Under the pieces are notes generated by a model. The model ran no database searches. It saw only the letters and a list, made by a program, of their open reading frames with translations, and had not been told where the DNA came from. Made by a program: the position numbers and the translations under genes. From Planctomycetota bacterium (GTDB lineage Bacteria; Planctomycetota; MHYJ01; JACPRB01): a stretch of DNA of 56,941 bases. Positions 17,505-25,075 of the stretch are shown one piece after another. The first letter of the stretch is position 1. Each line of letters opens with the position of its first letter. The stretch is taken from assembly GCA_016190175.1 (NCBI GenBank), contig JACPRC010000046.1, positions 1 to 56,941 on the forward strand, given 5' to 3'.

Positions 17505-18554
17505 CTAGCGCCTTCGAGGTCTCGGCTTCGGGCGTTGCGGCCCCCGCCTTTGAGGTGCGCGCTCCCTCCTTCGCGCTTCGCGCTCCGGCGGGCAAGTCGG
17601 CGGCTCCGGGAGCAGGTCGTCCGTCGTCATGTGCTGGCGGCTCAGGTTGGTCTTGCACTCGGGACAGCGCTCCAGGCCCGCGGGGCTCTCGGTGTCGCAC
17701 GTCGGGCAGAGGGTCACGCGTCCCATCTCGGCGAGGGAGCGCGGGTCGTTCCCGGAGAGGACGGCCTCGATGTCGGCGAGGAAGTCGGCCGCATCGGCGT
17801 ACCGATCGGCGAGCCGCTTGCGGCACAGTCTCCAGATGAGCGCGAAGGTGCGGTCGTCCATGGAGGGCGGCCTCGGCTCCGGCGGCCGCAGCGGCAGCTC
17901 GAGGTGGCCGTACTGGAGCTTCTCCGCGTCGCCTTCGAACGCGTTGCGGCCCGCGAGCATCCGGAAGAGGACGAGCCCGAGGGAGTAGAGGTCGGTGCGC
18001 GGGTCCGCGGGATGGCGGCGCCACTGTTCGGGGGCCATGTACTCGGGCGTCCCGCCGGCCCGGCCCGCGGCGGAAGCTCCGGCGGCGAGCCCGAAGTCGA
18101 TGAGTTTCGCCCGGCCGTCGGCCCGAAGGAAGATGTTCGACGCCTTCAGGTCCCGATGGACGATTCCGTGACGGTGCGCGGCCCGGAGGCCGCGGGCGAC
18201 CTCGCCCGCGATCCGCAGCGCGTCGGCGGCGGAAAGCGCACCCGCGCGACGGAGCCGCCGGAGGAGCGTCTCGCCTTCCAGGAGTTCCATGACCAGGAAG
18301 GCGCGCCCCTCCTCCCGGCCCGCGTTGAAGACGCGCACGATGTTCGGGTGGTCGAGCTGCGCGAGCGTCCGGGCCTCCGCGAGGAGCGCCTCGACATCCT
18401 CGGGCGACGCGTGCTCCGCCGCGAGCACCTTGAGGGCGACGGGGCGATCCAGCGAGAGCTGCGTGGCCTCGTAGATGGCGCCCGACGCGCCGCGGCCGAG
18501 GAGCCTCACGACGCGGCAGCCCGCGAAGATCTTCCCGTCCGGCAGGAGGCTCAC
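17505..18554 (-). CDS. Ser/Thr protein kinase with C-terminal zinc ribbon
   Basis: About 349 residues. Kinase motifs are complete: glycine loop LGRGASG (19-25), ATP-binding lysine in ALKVL (K42), catalytic HRDLKASN (133-140), DFG (153-155) and the APE-like MAPEQ (173-177). It is a Hanks-type kinase of the PknB class but without a transmembrane segment. After the kinase domain comes a zinc ribbon with C283-x2-C286 and C297-x2-C300, then a basic, arginine-rich tail. I place the start at GTG 18554, which lies at the end of a 97-bp inverted-repeat element exactly as in the RND gene at 36403; an ATG at 18584 is the alternative. The upstream neighbour on the same strand is the dus gene. Confidence 0.85.
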   Translation of the reverse strand: MSLLPDGKIFAGCRVVRLLGRGASGAIYEATQLSLDRPVALKVLAAEHASPEDVEALLAEARTLAQLDHPNIVRVFNAGREEGRAFLVMELLEGETLLRRLRRAGALSAADALRIAGEVARGLRAAHRHGIVHRDLKASNIFLRADGRAKLIDFGLAAGASAAGRAGGTPEYMAPEQWRRHPADPRTDLYSLGLVLFRMLAGRNAFEGDAEKLQYGHLELPLRPPEPRPPSMDDRTFALIWRLCRKRLADRYADAADFLADIEAVLSGNDPRSLAEMGRVTLCPTCDTESPAGLERCPECKTNLSRQHMTTDDLLPEPPTCPPEREARRRERAPQRRGPQRPKPRPRRR

Positions 18555-18650
18555 CCCGTTAGACTCCACTCGAATCCGCCGCATAGTAGAACGTGCCGTC
18601 CGTCGTGTTTCGATGGACGCACGTCAAGAATCGGCGGGAGTCTGACGGGG
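18554..18650 (-). repeat. 97-bp inverted-repeat element, copy 1
   Basis: Two 14-nt arms, CCCCGTTAGACTCC (18554-18567) and GGAGTCTGACGGGG (18637-18650), form a stem with one mismatch around a 69-nt spacer. On the minus strand the first arm begins right after the dus stop codon. The second arm supplies GGAG nine bases before the kinase GTG. Copy 2 at 36403-36499 has nearly the same arms and exactly the same spacer length but an unrelated spacer sequence. Confidence 0.75.
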
Positions 18651-18651
18651 C

Positions 18652-19608
18652 TCACTCCGGCGCCTCCTCGAACTCCCGCGCGATCGACTCGAACTCCTCC
18701 GGCGTCGAGAGCCCGTTCGCGCGCAGGCGCAGCCCGCGCGATCCGCGGACGCCGGACACGAACCAGTGGATCACCCGCCGCGCCTGGACGCAGGCCTCGC
18801 CGTCGCCGTAGAAGTCGCGGAGAAAGCCGAAGTGTTCGCGGAGGGCCGCCGCGCGCTCCCGCAGGGTCGGAGGCGCGGGCGCATCGCCGGTCCCGAGGGC
18901 CGCCGCGACCTCGCGGTAGATCCACGGGTTGCCGAGCGCGCCGCGCGCGAGCATGACCCCGTCGCATCCCGTCTCGCGCATCATCCGCAGCGCGTCGCTT
19001 CCGCGCCGGACGTCGCCGTTTCCGATCACGGGGCAGCGGACCGCCTCCTTGACCGCACGGATCGCCTCGAAGTTCGACATGCCCGAGAAACCCTGACGGC
19101 GCGTGCGGCCGTGGACCGTGATCGCCGCGACGCCGCGAGAGTCGGCGATCTTCGCGATGCGCAGAAACCGCTCGTCGTCGCCCTCGTCGAAGCCGGTGCG
19201 CATCTTGACCGTGACGGGGACGCCGACCGCGGGCACGAGCCGGTCCAGGATGCGGCCGACCTGGTCGGGTTCCCGCAGGAGCGCCGCGCCGCAGCCCGCC
19301 TCGACGACCTTCCGCACGGGGCAGCCGAGGTTGAGGTCGACGACGTCCGCGCCGGCCTGCTCCAGGCGCCGCGCGGCCCCGGCGAGGAGATCGGCGTCGC
19401 GTCCGATCAACTGAATCCCGAGGGGCCGGTCCCATTCGGCGGTCGCGATCATCCGCATCGTCTGCTCGTTCCCCCGGAGCACGGGCCGATCCTTGACCAT
19501 CTCGCAGAAGGCGATCTCGCAGCCGAACTTCCGCGCCATCCGCCGGAACGGGAGGTCGGTGCACCCGGCCATGGGGGCCTGCAAGACCCGGTACGGGAAT
19601 CGCATCAT
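18652..19608 (-). CDS. dus: tRNA-dihydrouridine synthase
   Basis: 318 residues, a flavoenzyme that reduces uridine to dihydrouridine in tRNA D-loops using NADPH. Visible motifs: FMN-barrel start VLQAPMAGCTDLPFRR, QLIGRD, the active site LNLGCPVRKVV with the catalytic cysteine, VTVKMRTGF, TVHGRTRRQGFSG, VIGNGDV and MLARGALGNPWI. The C-terminal helical tRNA-binding part is present. It is most like the DusB subgroup. The start at ATG 19608 (an MM pair) places the barrel motif at the usual distance. It is cytoplasmic. It lies directly upstream of the kinase gene, linked by the 97-bp inverted-repeat element. Confidence 0.92.
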   Translation of the reverse strand: MMRFPYRVLQAPMAGCTDLPFRRMARKFGCEIAFCEMVKDRPVLRGNEQTMRMIATAEWDRPLGIQLIGRDADLLAGAARRLEQAGADVVDLNLGCPVRKVVEAGCGAALLREPDQVGRILDRLVPAVGVPVTVKMRTGFDEGDDERFLRIAKIADSRGVAAITVHGRTRRQGFSGMSNFEAIRAVKEAVRCPVIGNGDVRRGSDALRMMRETGCDGVMLARGALGNPWIYREVAAALGTGDAPAPPTLRERAAALREHFGFLRDFYGDGEACVQARRVIHWFVSGVRGSRGLRLRANGLSTPEEFESIAREFEEAPE

Positions 19609-19633
19609 CGCAATAGAATCGACCTGTCCGCTT

Positions 19634-20686
19634 TTATTGCGGCGCAGGGTCCTTCACGCGGATCTCCGTTTTGCGGTGCTCGTCGAGGCGCCGCATCCCT
19701 TCCAGGAGGAGGCCCATGGTGTCGGACCGGAGGCGGCGCACCGTGGTCTCCTTCCGCACGGGTTCGAAGCGGAAGTTCCCCCGGGCCCAGGTGAGGAAGT
19801 CGTAGAACGCCTCCTCCTCCGCCTGGCCGCTGTCGGACTGGACCTCGAACACCTGCCCGTCCTGGAAGTAGATGGTGACGGACTTGCCCGCATTCTGGAC
19901 CAGGAGCATCCCCGTCATGGAATTGACGTTCACCGCCTGGACCAGCTCCGCGGGCCGGATGATCTCCAGTTTCCCGAGGATCCCCCGCTTCATCTCGTCC
20001 ACGACCCACGTGTTCGCCCGCTTCACCCGCGCGGCGAGGACGCGCGCGAGGGAGATCGCCATGGAGGGGACCTGCGCCAGCGCCGTCGGGAAGTCCTCCT
20101 TGGCGAGGACGAGGAGGACGCAGGGCGTGCGGGCGCGGATGGTCGCGGTCGCCGTTTCGCCCGTCAGGAGCGACACCTCGCCGAAGCAGTCGCCGGCACG
20201 GAGGGTGGTCAAGGTCACCTCCCCCTTCTCCTCGTCATGCGCGACGACGTCGCACTCGCCCGATGCGATGGCATAGAGCGCGACGGGCGGGTCGCCGCGG
20301 CGGATGATCTCCTCGGCCGGCGCGACGGTGCGCTCGTGCAAGAGCGGGGCGATCTGGAGGAGCTGGATCTGCGGCACGCCCGAGAAGATGCTGAGGCGCG
20401 AGATGCCGCCGAGGGCGGGCGTCTCGGAGCCGGCGGGCGCCGGTTCCGGCTCGAGCCGGAACCACGCCCGTCCCGTGCAACCTCCGCAGAAGGTCCGCTC
20501 GTAGGCGTCCGGCGACGCGCCGCCCTGGATCTTCGAGGCGGCGCGACTGAGGAGTCCCGCGGCGGACGCGCATACGGACAGGCCGCCCACCCCCTGCACG
20601 GACGGAGGCGAGAAGAGGAGCGCGTCCCCGTTCTGATAGAGCGGGCAGTGCTCGTGGTTGACGACGGTGGCGCGGATGCGCTGCAT
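19634..20686 (-). CDS. cNMP-binding-like / PATAN (DUF4388) regulatory protein
   Basis: 350 residues in three parts. An N-terminal cysteine-containing part has C14 and a CGGC at 67-70. A cyclic-nucleotide-binding domain spans about 95-200 (LSIFSGVPQIQLLQ, then GDCFGEVSLLTGETATATIRA). A C-terminal DUF4388/PATAN domain runs from about 235 (ILGKLEIIRPAELVQAV, SVTIYFQDGQVFEV, FLTWARGNFRFEP). In CRP-type pockets an arginine follows FGE..LL to bind the phosphate; here that place is threonine (ETATAT), so nucleotide binding is doubtful. Such proteins are thought to act in two-component or Ser/Thr kinase networks. The neighbours include a CheY-like regulator and a kinase, which fits. The start is ATG 20686, just after a promoter. 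Confidence 0.8.
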   Translation of the reverse strand: MQRIRATVVNHEHCPLYQNGDALLFSPPSVQGVGGLSVCASAAGLLSRAASKIQGGASPDAYERTFCGGCTGRAWFRLEPEPAPAGSETPALGGISRLSIFSGVPQIQLLQIAPLLHERTVAPAEEIIRRGDPPVALYAIASGECDVVAHDEEKGEVTLTTLRAGDCFGEVSLLTGETATATIRARTPCVLLVLAKEDFPTALAQVPSMAISLARVLAARVKRANTWVVDEMKRGILGKLEIIRPAELVQAVNVNSMTGMLLVQNAGKSVTIYFQDGQVFEVQSDSGQAEEEAFYDFLTWARGNFRFEPVRKETTVRRLRSDTMGLLLEGMRRLDEHRKTEIRVKDPAPQ

Positions 20687-20698
20687 GGTCCCGGACGC

Positions 20699-20707
20699 AG
20701 TATACCA
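20699..20707 (-). promoter_or_regulatory. Extended -10 promoter of the cNMP/PATAN gene
   Basis: TGG-TATACT on the minus strand, a good extended -10 box ending 12 bases before ATG 20686. I see no clear -35. The message would have a leader of only a few bases. Confidence 0.5.
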
Positions 20708-20735
20708 CACGCCCGGTGTCCGCTTCCCGCGCCGC

Positions 20736-21119
20736 CTACCTGCGGTCCGGCTTCCGAACCGCCTGCCGGATCATCGGAAGGAGCACGGCCGGGTCGATCG
20801 GTTTCTCGACGAAGCCGTCGATCGGAAGGGCCCGGATCCCCGAATGATCGGGAAGGCTGCTTCCCGACATGAGGATGACGGGGATGGAGCGCAGCTCCTC
20901 CCGCTCGCGCATCCGCAGGCACAACCGGTCTCCCGTCAAGCGCGGCATCTCCACGTCCGAGACCACGACGTCGATCCCTCCCCGCTCCAGCCGCTCCAGC
21001 GCCGCCACGCCGTCGGCGGCCTCGACGACCCGGAATCCGTCGGCACGAAGCAGCTCGGAGACGAGATCGCGGATCTGGCTGTTGTCGTCCACCACCAGGA
21101 CGGCATGAGGTTCGACCAC
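20736..21119 (-). CDS. CheY-like single-domain response regulator
   Basis: 127 residues, a stand-alone receiver domain. The acidic pair DD (11-12), phospho-acceptor D55 in VVVSDVEMPRL, the switch serine in LMSGSS and the conserved lysine K106 in VEKPID are all present. No output domain follows, so it must signal by protein contact. The start is GTG 21119, supported by GAGAGGAG seven bases upstream. It is divergent from the VSD-CorA gene and next to the cNMP/PATAN gene on the same strand. The cognate histidine kinase is not in this window. Confidence 0.9.
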   Translation of the reverse strand: MVEPHAVLVVDDNSQIRDLVSELLRADGFRVVEAADGVAALERLERGGIDVVVSDVEMPRLTGDRLCLRMREREELRSIPVILMSGSSLPDHSGIRALPIDGFVEKPIDPAVLLPMIRQAVRKPDRR

Positions 21120-21174
21120 CCAGCGCTCCTCTCTTCCGCTCCCGCCCTGCCGGGTATGCCGGCACGCCGGTTCG

Positions 21175-21203
21175 ATCATCCCCGGACGGTCCGACGCGGT
21201 CAA
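21175..21203 (-). promoter_or_regulatory. Response regulator promoter
   Basis: Minus strand TTGACC (21198-21203), exact 17-bp spacer, GATGAT (21175-21180). It lies in the 181-bp divergent region shared with the CorA-fusion gene. Confidence 0.5.
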
Positions 21204-21234
21204 GTTTCGTCGAATCCGGCGTGCACCCGAACGC

Positions 21235-21263
21235 TTGCGCGAACCCGGGAAAGGGCGTACTTT
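21235..21263 (+). promoter_or_regulatory. VSD-CorA promoter
   Basis: TTGCGC (21235-21240), 17-bp spacer, TACTTT (21258-21263), about 30 bases before the expected transcript region that carries the GGGAGGGGG ribosome-binding site. The match is moderate. Confidence 0.4.
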
Positions 21264-21300
21264 CGCGTCGAGGATCCGACGCGGGAGGGGGATATCTCTC

Positions 21301-22707
21301 ATGACGAACGCCCCGCCGCCTCCAGGACACGGGCTCCTGCGGGCGGCCGCACGCGTCCTGAATGACGGCGTGATGGGATTCCTCGCCATGCTGGCGCTGG
21401 CCCTGGCGCTGGTGCCGGCGCTGTTCGCAACCTCGCCCGCCGTGGACGCCGCCGTCGACGCGGTCGAATGGGGGATCGTCGCCCTCTTCGCCCTCGAGTA
21501 CGCCGTGGGTCTCTTGCTCGCCGACGACCGCCGCGCGTACGTGCTGAATCCGTGGCGGATCCTGGATCTCGTCTGCATCGCGGGGGCCGTGGCGTCCCTC
21601 CTGCCGCGTGTGTCGGACACGCTGAGGTCCTCTCCCGTGCTCCGGCTTCTGCGCATCCTTCGTGCGGCCCTCTTCGGGACGCGCGCCGGTGCGGTCGCCG
21701 TGCATCGCGTCTCCCGGAGCGACGCGACCGGCGAAAGGGTCCCGATGCGGGTCAGCGTCCTGCGGCCCGGGGAGCGGCTCGCGCCGGAGCCCGTGGAGTG
21801 GACGGCCTTGCTGCGCCGGGACGGGTCCGCCCGCGACCACTGGTATCACGTGTCGAGCCTGGACCGCGACCGGTTCGACGAGGCCGCGTCGGCGGCGGGC
21901 ATGACGAGACAGGCACTGGAAGCGGCGTTGGGAGAGGCGGGGTATCCCCGCATCGAGGTCGGCGACCGCTTCACGTCGATCACCCTCTGGCTGCCGGAAT
22001 TCGATCCCGAGCAGCAGATCCGGCGCACGCCCGTGCTCTTGGCCATGAACGATCAGTCGATCTTCACCCTCTCGGCCCGGCCCAGCGACCTGCACGGTTG
22101 GGTGGCGGCGATGCCCGCCGGGATCGCCGTCCCGGATGCGGCCTTCCCGACGCGTATGACCTATTCGATCCTGAAGCTGGCGCTCCAGCGATACGAGCAG
22201 GTGGTCGGGCACCTGGAGCAGAAGGGGCGCGAGCACGAGGAGCACTCGATGCGCGAGCCGCAACCCCAGTTCTTCGAGGAGACCTTCCCGCTCAAGAAGA
22301 GGCTGTTCGCCCTGCGGGCGGACCTGTGGCGCCTGAAGGGGATCCTGAATTCGATGGCCGAGGGACGGGTCCGCTTCCACGGGTTGGACCCGTGCCACCG
22401 CGAGTTCCTGCGGATCCTCGCGGACGAGGCGGACTATCTCTACGAGACGGTCGCGAACATCCGGGAGAGCCTGATCTCGCTCATCGAGCTGCGTCTCAAC
22501 GTGGTGTCGTTCGACATGAACCGCGTGATGCGGCTGCTGGCGGTGGTGAGCGTGCTGGGGCTCGTGCCCGCGATCGCGGGGGGGCTCTTCGGGATGAACC
22601 TGGCGGGGAACCCGTGGCCGCTGACGCTGCCGCAGGTGGCGTTCGGGGTCTCGATGGGGATGCTGGGGCTCTTGTATGTGTTCTACGTGAAGGGGTGGTT
22701 GAAGTGA
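21301..22707 (+). CDS. Voltage-sensor-like domain fused to CorA Mg2+/Co2+ channel
   Basis: 468 residues. The C-terminal two thirds is a CorA-type divalent-cation channel: a long cytoplasmic helical funnel, LISLIELRLN, a membrane helix (LLAVVSVLGLVPAIAGGLF), the signature GMN (431-433) and a last helix with YVKGWLK. The first 130 residues are extra and look like a voltage sensor: S1 23-45, S2 with FALEYAVGLLL (E66), S3 with NPWRILDLV (D89) and S4 with VLRLLRILRAAL (R115, R118, R121, one every third residue). This is the counter-charge pattern of prokaryotic Kv channels, but no pore helix or TVGYG filter follows. The start ATG 21301 follows GGGAGGGGG. Voltage-tuned Mg2+ flux is inferred, not shown. 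Confidence 0.88.
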   Translation: MTNAPPPPGHGLLRAAARVLNDGVMGFLAMLALALALVPALFATSPAVDAAVDAVEWGIVALFALEYAVGLLLADDRRAYVLNPWRILDLVCIAGAVASLLPRVSDTLRSSPVLRLLRILRAALFGTRAGAVAVHRVSRSDATGERVPMRVSVLRPGERLAPEPVEWTALLRRDGSARDHWYHVSSLDRDRFDEAASAAGMTRQALEAALGEAGYPRIEVGDRFTSITLWLPEFDPEQQIRRTPVLLAMNDQSIFTLSARPSDLHGWVAAMPAGIAVPDAAFPTRMTYSILKLALQRYEQVVGHLEQKGREHEEHSMREPQPQFFEETFPLKKRLFALRADLWRLKGILNSMAEGRVRFHGLDPCHREFLRILADEADYLYETVANIRESLISLIELRLNVVSFDMNRVMRLLAVVSVLGLVPAIAGGLFGMNLAGNPWPLTLPQVAFGVSMGMLGLLYVFYVKGWLK

Positions 22708-22710
22708 GAA

Positions 22711-22782
22711 TGCGCCACGAAGGACTCGAACCTTCAGCCCGCGGATTAAGAATCCGCTGCTCTACCATTGAGCTAGTGGCGC
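22711..22782 (-). tRNA. tRNA-Lys (CTT)
   Basis: Minus-strand cloverleaf: acceptor stem GCGCCAC/GTGGCGC, D stem GCTC/GAGC, anticodon stem GCGGA/TCCGC around TTCTTAA (anticodon CTT), T stem GAAGG/CCTTC with TTCGAGT loop, and discriminator A. CCA is not encoded. All stems pair fully. Confidence 0.97.
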
Positions 22783-22807
22783 GGGCGCCGGTCGGATGGG
22801 AAGGGCG

Positions 22808-22835
22808 ATTATAGACGACCCGGTTCGCCGATCAA
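22808..22835 (-). promoter_or_regulatory. tRNA-Lys promoter
   Basis: TTGATC (22830-22835), 16-bp spacer, perfect TATAAT (22808-22813), 25 bases before the tRNA 5' end. The -35 box overlaps the last codons of the radical SAM gene, which runs in the same direction. Confidence 0.75.
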
Positions 22836-23848
22836 GCAAAAGACGCCCGATCCCCTTGCTCCCCCGGTGCCGGAGATTTCATCCGCAGCCCGCCCACCTG
22901 ATCCACCTTCCGCAGATACTCCTGGAACGTCTCCCTCGGACAGTCGGGACTCATCATCCGACGCTGATACCAGAATGCCAGGTCCTGAAGGAGGTAGTTC
23001 CGCGATCCGCACTCGTTGTAGATGATGCGGAGGTTCCGATCCTCGATGAACCGGATCGCCTCGTAGATGTCGATGAGACTGGGCAGGTAGAAGGGGAGAT
23101 CGCTGTAGTCCGCGTTCCGGTAGATCTGTCCCGGGTCGATCAGCGCCTCCTTCTCGTAATGCAGCCGGGAGCTTCCGTGGAGTCGCAACTCATGCAGGTT
23201 CAGGAAGTCCACTCCGAGATCGTCCAGGATCGGAAGCGTCCGGAGGAGACCCTGGAGCTGCCAGTGCATCACCGGCACCTCCACGCACAGCCGCTCCACC
23301 CGCCTGCGCGCCGCTTCCATCCTGTCCAGCACCTTTCTCGAATAGTCGGTGGCCGCCAGGTTGAACCGGATCTCCCGAATCCCCGCGTCGGCGAGTCTCG
23401 ATGCGTTCTCCTCCGTGACGAGGAGGCCGTTGGTGTAGATCCACTGGTAGACATCCGGCCGCGTGCGCGCGAAGTGCCTGGCCCACTCCAGGACCCGGTC
23501 CAGGTATTGGAGCGGTTCGCCCCCGGAGTAGGAGAGGCCCGTCACCGGCACCACCTCCGCGACCCGCTCGATGTCCTCGATCGTTCGGATGCTCCCGTCG
23601 CCTCCGCACGCCCAGGGGTCCATCGCGTCGTCGTGGGAATCGACCTGGGTGCAGAACCTGCAGTCCAGGTTGCAGCCGTAGCCGATCAGCACGCAGATCC
23701 AGGAGGCGCCCTTGCAGGCCCGGCAGCCCGGCGAGAGATCCTTCCCCCTCGGCTTGGCCGTGGCGCCGAAGTCGGAGATCTCGACGTTGCGGATCCCCGC
23801 GCGCAGCCGGTCCGACGTCCGCAGGACTTCCGCGAATTCCAGCGCCAT
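22832..23848 (-). CDS. Radical SAM protein with extra cysteines
   Basis: 338 residues. The [4Fe-4S]/S-adenosylmethionine site is C59-x3-C63-x2-C66 (YGCNLDCRFCTQ). Other radical SAM features are SGGEPLQYLDRVLEW, IYTNGLLVTEENASRL and IREIRFNLAATDYSRKV. Three more cysteines precede the site (C42, C45 in SPGCRACKG and C52), which may help hold a cluster or metal. The protein is not close to any pathway enzyme I can name, and the end (about 270-338) carries another cysteine pair (NECGSRN, SPDCPRE). It starts at ATG 23848, only 12 bp from the edge of a MITE-like repeat, and has no clear ribosome-binding site. A role in modifying a peptide or cofactor is possible but unproven. Confidence 0.82.
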   Translation of the reverse strand: MALEFAEVLRTSDRLRAGIRNVEISDFGATAKPRGKDLSPGCRACKGASWICVLIGYGCNLDCRFCTQVDSHDDAMDPWACGGDGSIRTIEDIERVAEVVPVTGLSYSGGEPLQYLDRVLEWARHFARTRPDVYQWIYTNGLLVTEENASRLADAGIREIRFNLAATDYSRKVLDRMEAARRRVERLCVEVPVMHWQLQGLLRTLPILDDLGVDFLNLHELRLHGSSRLHYEKEALIDPGQIYRNADYSDLPFYLPSLIDIYEAIRFIEDRNLRIIYNECGSRNYLLQDLAFWYQRRMMSPDCPRETFQEYLRKVDQVGGLRMKSPAPGEQGDRASFA

Positions 23849-23859
23849 GGCTAGTCTGC

Positions 23860-24120
23860 CTTATTCATGCGGGCTACGCCGCCCGCATGAAACGGCCCCC
23901 TCCGGGCAGCTTCATCAACCCTGCGGGCCTTCGCCCCGTCGAAGCGGCGGGCTTCGGCCGCGCTGGCGGGCCGATTCCGCTGGACAGCCCCTCCGGCTCC
24001 GCGCGACACGGTGTCGCACTCCGCCGTCGGCCCGCGGCGCGACTATTGCCATCGCGGTACGCGCCGCGGGCGGCCTATTCACGGTTTCGGCCCATCCGGG
24101 TCCGAAACCTCGTGAATAAG
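23860..24120 (-). repeat. MITE-like palindromic repeat, complete copy
   Basis: A 261-bp element with imperfect terminal inverted repeats (CTTATTCATG at 23860; CGTGAATAAG at 24111). It holds several hairpins: TTCATGCGGGC/GCCCGCATGAA (23864-23891), GCGACAC/GTGTCGC (24003-24017), GCCCGCGGCGCG/CGCGCCGCGGGC (24030-24071) and CTATTCACG..GTTTCGG/CCGAAAC..CGTGAATA (24075-24119). About 124 bp match, in inverted orientation, the repeat at 56818-56941. It fills the space between two co-directional genes and encodes no protein. Confidence 0.8.
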
Positions 24121-24125
24121 CCGGG

Positions 24126-24758
24126 CTAGTGGCCGGCGAGCAGCACCGCCGTCCCCAGCAGGCACAACACGCCTCCCACGAGGAGCTTCTCGTACTTCTC
24201 GATGAAGTCGAACTTCAGTTTCTCGATCCCCAGCGACGTGAGACCCACCAGGAGGAGCATGTTGCCGATCGTCGTGACCAGCAGCACCGCGGCCACCATC
24301 GCGACCATCTTCGAGCTGCCCGCCGCCGCGACCAGGAACGGGATCGCGCCGGAACACGGGGAGACCGCAACCGTGAGCATCAGCGAAAGGACCGCCACCT
24401 TGTGCGGGATGGCCGCGTCTCGCACGTGGTGGTGGCCCGCGCGAAGGGCGTGCAGGATCAGATAAAACGCGCCGAGCCCGATCAGGATCGCGCCGCTCGC
24501 CTTCTCCAGACGCTCCCCGTCGAGGAACCGCCGGCCGACGAGGATGATCGCGATGCCCAGGGCGACCGTGGTCGCGACGTGGAGCGCGCCCGCCGCCGCG
24601 CTGACCGCGAGCGTCTTCCGCAGCCGCCACTGCTGCGCCTTGCCGACCGCGACGAAACAGAGCCAGTGGCTGGGAATCAGCGTGTGGAGGAGAGCGACCG
24701 TGAACGTCGAGAAAAGGGTGACGAAACTCATGCGCGCGGGAAGACGCGGGACCCGCAC
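24126..24758 (-). CDS. Membrane transporter of the TauE/SafE-NiCoT-like type
   Basis: 210 residues with about six membrane helices: FVTLFSTFTVALLHTLIPSH, then GALHVATTVALGIAIILVG, ILIGLGAFYLILHAL, VLSLMLTVAVSPCSGAIPFL, VAAVLLVTTIGNMLLLVGL and LLVGGVLCLLGTAVLLAG. The HTLIPSHW motif and a histidine-rich loop (ALRAGHHHVRDAAIPH) suggest a metal or anion exporter related to the RcnA/UreH-like/TauE families; the substrate is uncertain. The GTG at 24758 lies one base after the stop of the small membrane protein, so coupling is likely; ATG 24731 is an alternative start. It ends five bases before the MITE-like repeat. Confidence 0.7.
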   Translation of the reverse strand: MRVPRLPARMSFVTLFSTFTVALLHTLIPSHWLCFVAVGKAQQWRLRKTLAVSAAAGALHVATTVALGIAIILVGRRFLDGERLEKASGAILIGLGAFYLILHALRAGHHHVRDAAIPHKVAVLSLMLTVAVSPCSGAIPFLVAAAGSSKMVAMVAAVLLVTTIGNMLLLVGLTSLGIEKLKFDFIEKYEKLLVGGVLCLLGTAVLLAGH

Positions 24759-24759
24759 C

Positions 24760-24930
24760 CTATTTGATGATGCCGCCCCGGCGCGGACCGCCGCCGGAGG
24801 GGCGGGCGCCTCCGCCGCCGGGCCGGGACGGGCCGCCGCCCTGCTTGTTCATGAAGAACTTCCAATAGACGTATCCGCCGGCGACGGCGACGAGCAGCAG
24901 ACTGATGAAGATGTAGTAGGCGGCACCCAC
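24760..24930 (-). CDS. Small single-helix membrane protein (56 aa)
   Basis: Starts at GTG 24930, seven bases after AGGAGG. The peptide begins VGAAYYIFISLLLVAVAGGY and continues YWKFFMNKQ. It ends in a glycine-, proline- and arginine-rich tail (PSRPGGGGARPSGGG...GGIIK). One membrane helix faces a flexible basic tail. The stop is one base from the GTG of the transporter gene, so the two are probably translated together. Small proteins of this kind often modulate a membrane partner, but no family is recognised. The strong ribosome-binding site is the main support. Confidence 0.6.
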   Translation of the reverse strand: MGAAYYIFISLLLVAVAGGYVYWKFFMNKQGGGPSRPGGGGARPSGGGPRRGGIIK

Positions 24931-25037
24931 GGGCGATCCTCCTTCGCTTCAGGTCTCTGCGGACATCCCCAGCGCCACCGATGAGGATGGATGGTATCCG
25001 TGACCGCTCGGGCTGTCAAGACGCCGGACCGCGACGC

Positions 25038-25066
25038 TTGGACGGGGGAACCGCCGGCGGTATAAT
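25038..25066 (+). promoter_or_regulatory. manC operon promoter
   Basis: TTGGAC (25038-25043), 17-bp spacer and perfect TATAAT (25061-25066). Only nine bases separate the -10 box from the GTG at 25076, so the transcript is nearly leaderless. Confidence 0.75.
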
Positions 25067-25075
25067 TCGCGCTCC

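Noticed and set aside
23881-24129. Short plus-strand coding frames inside the MITE-like repeat
   Set aside because: They consist of hairpin sequence and are not related to known proteins. The DNA structure explains the conservation.
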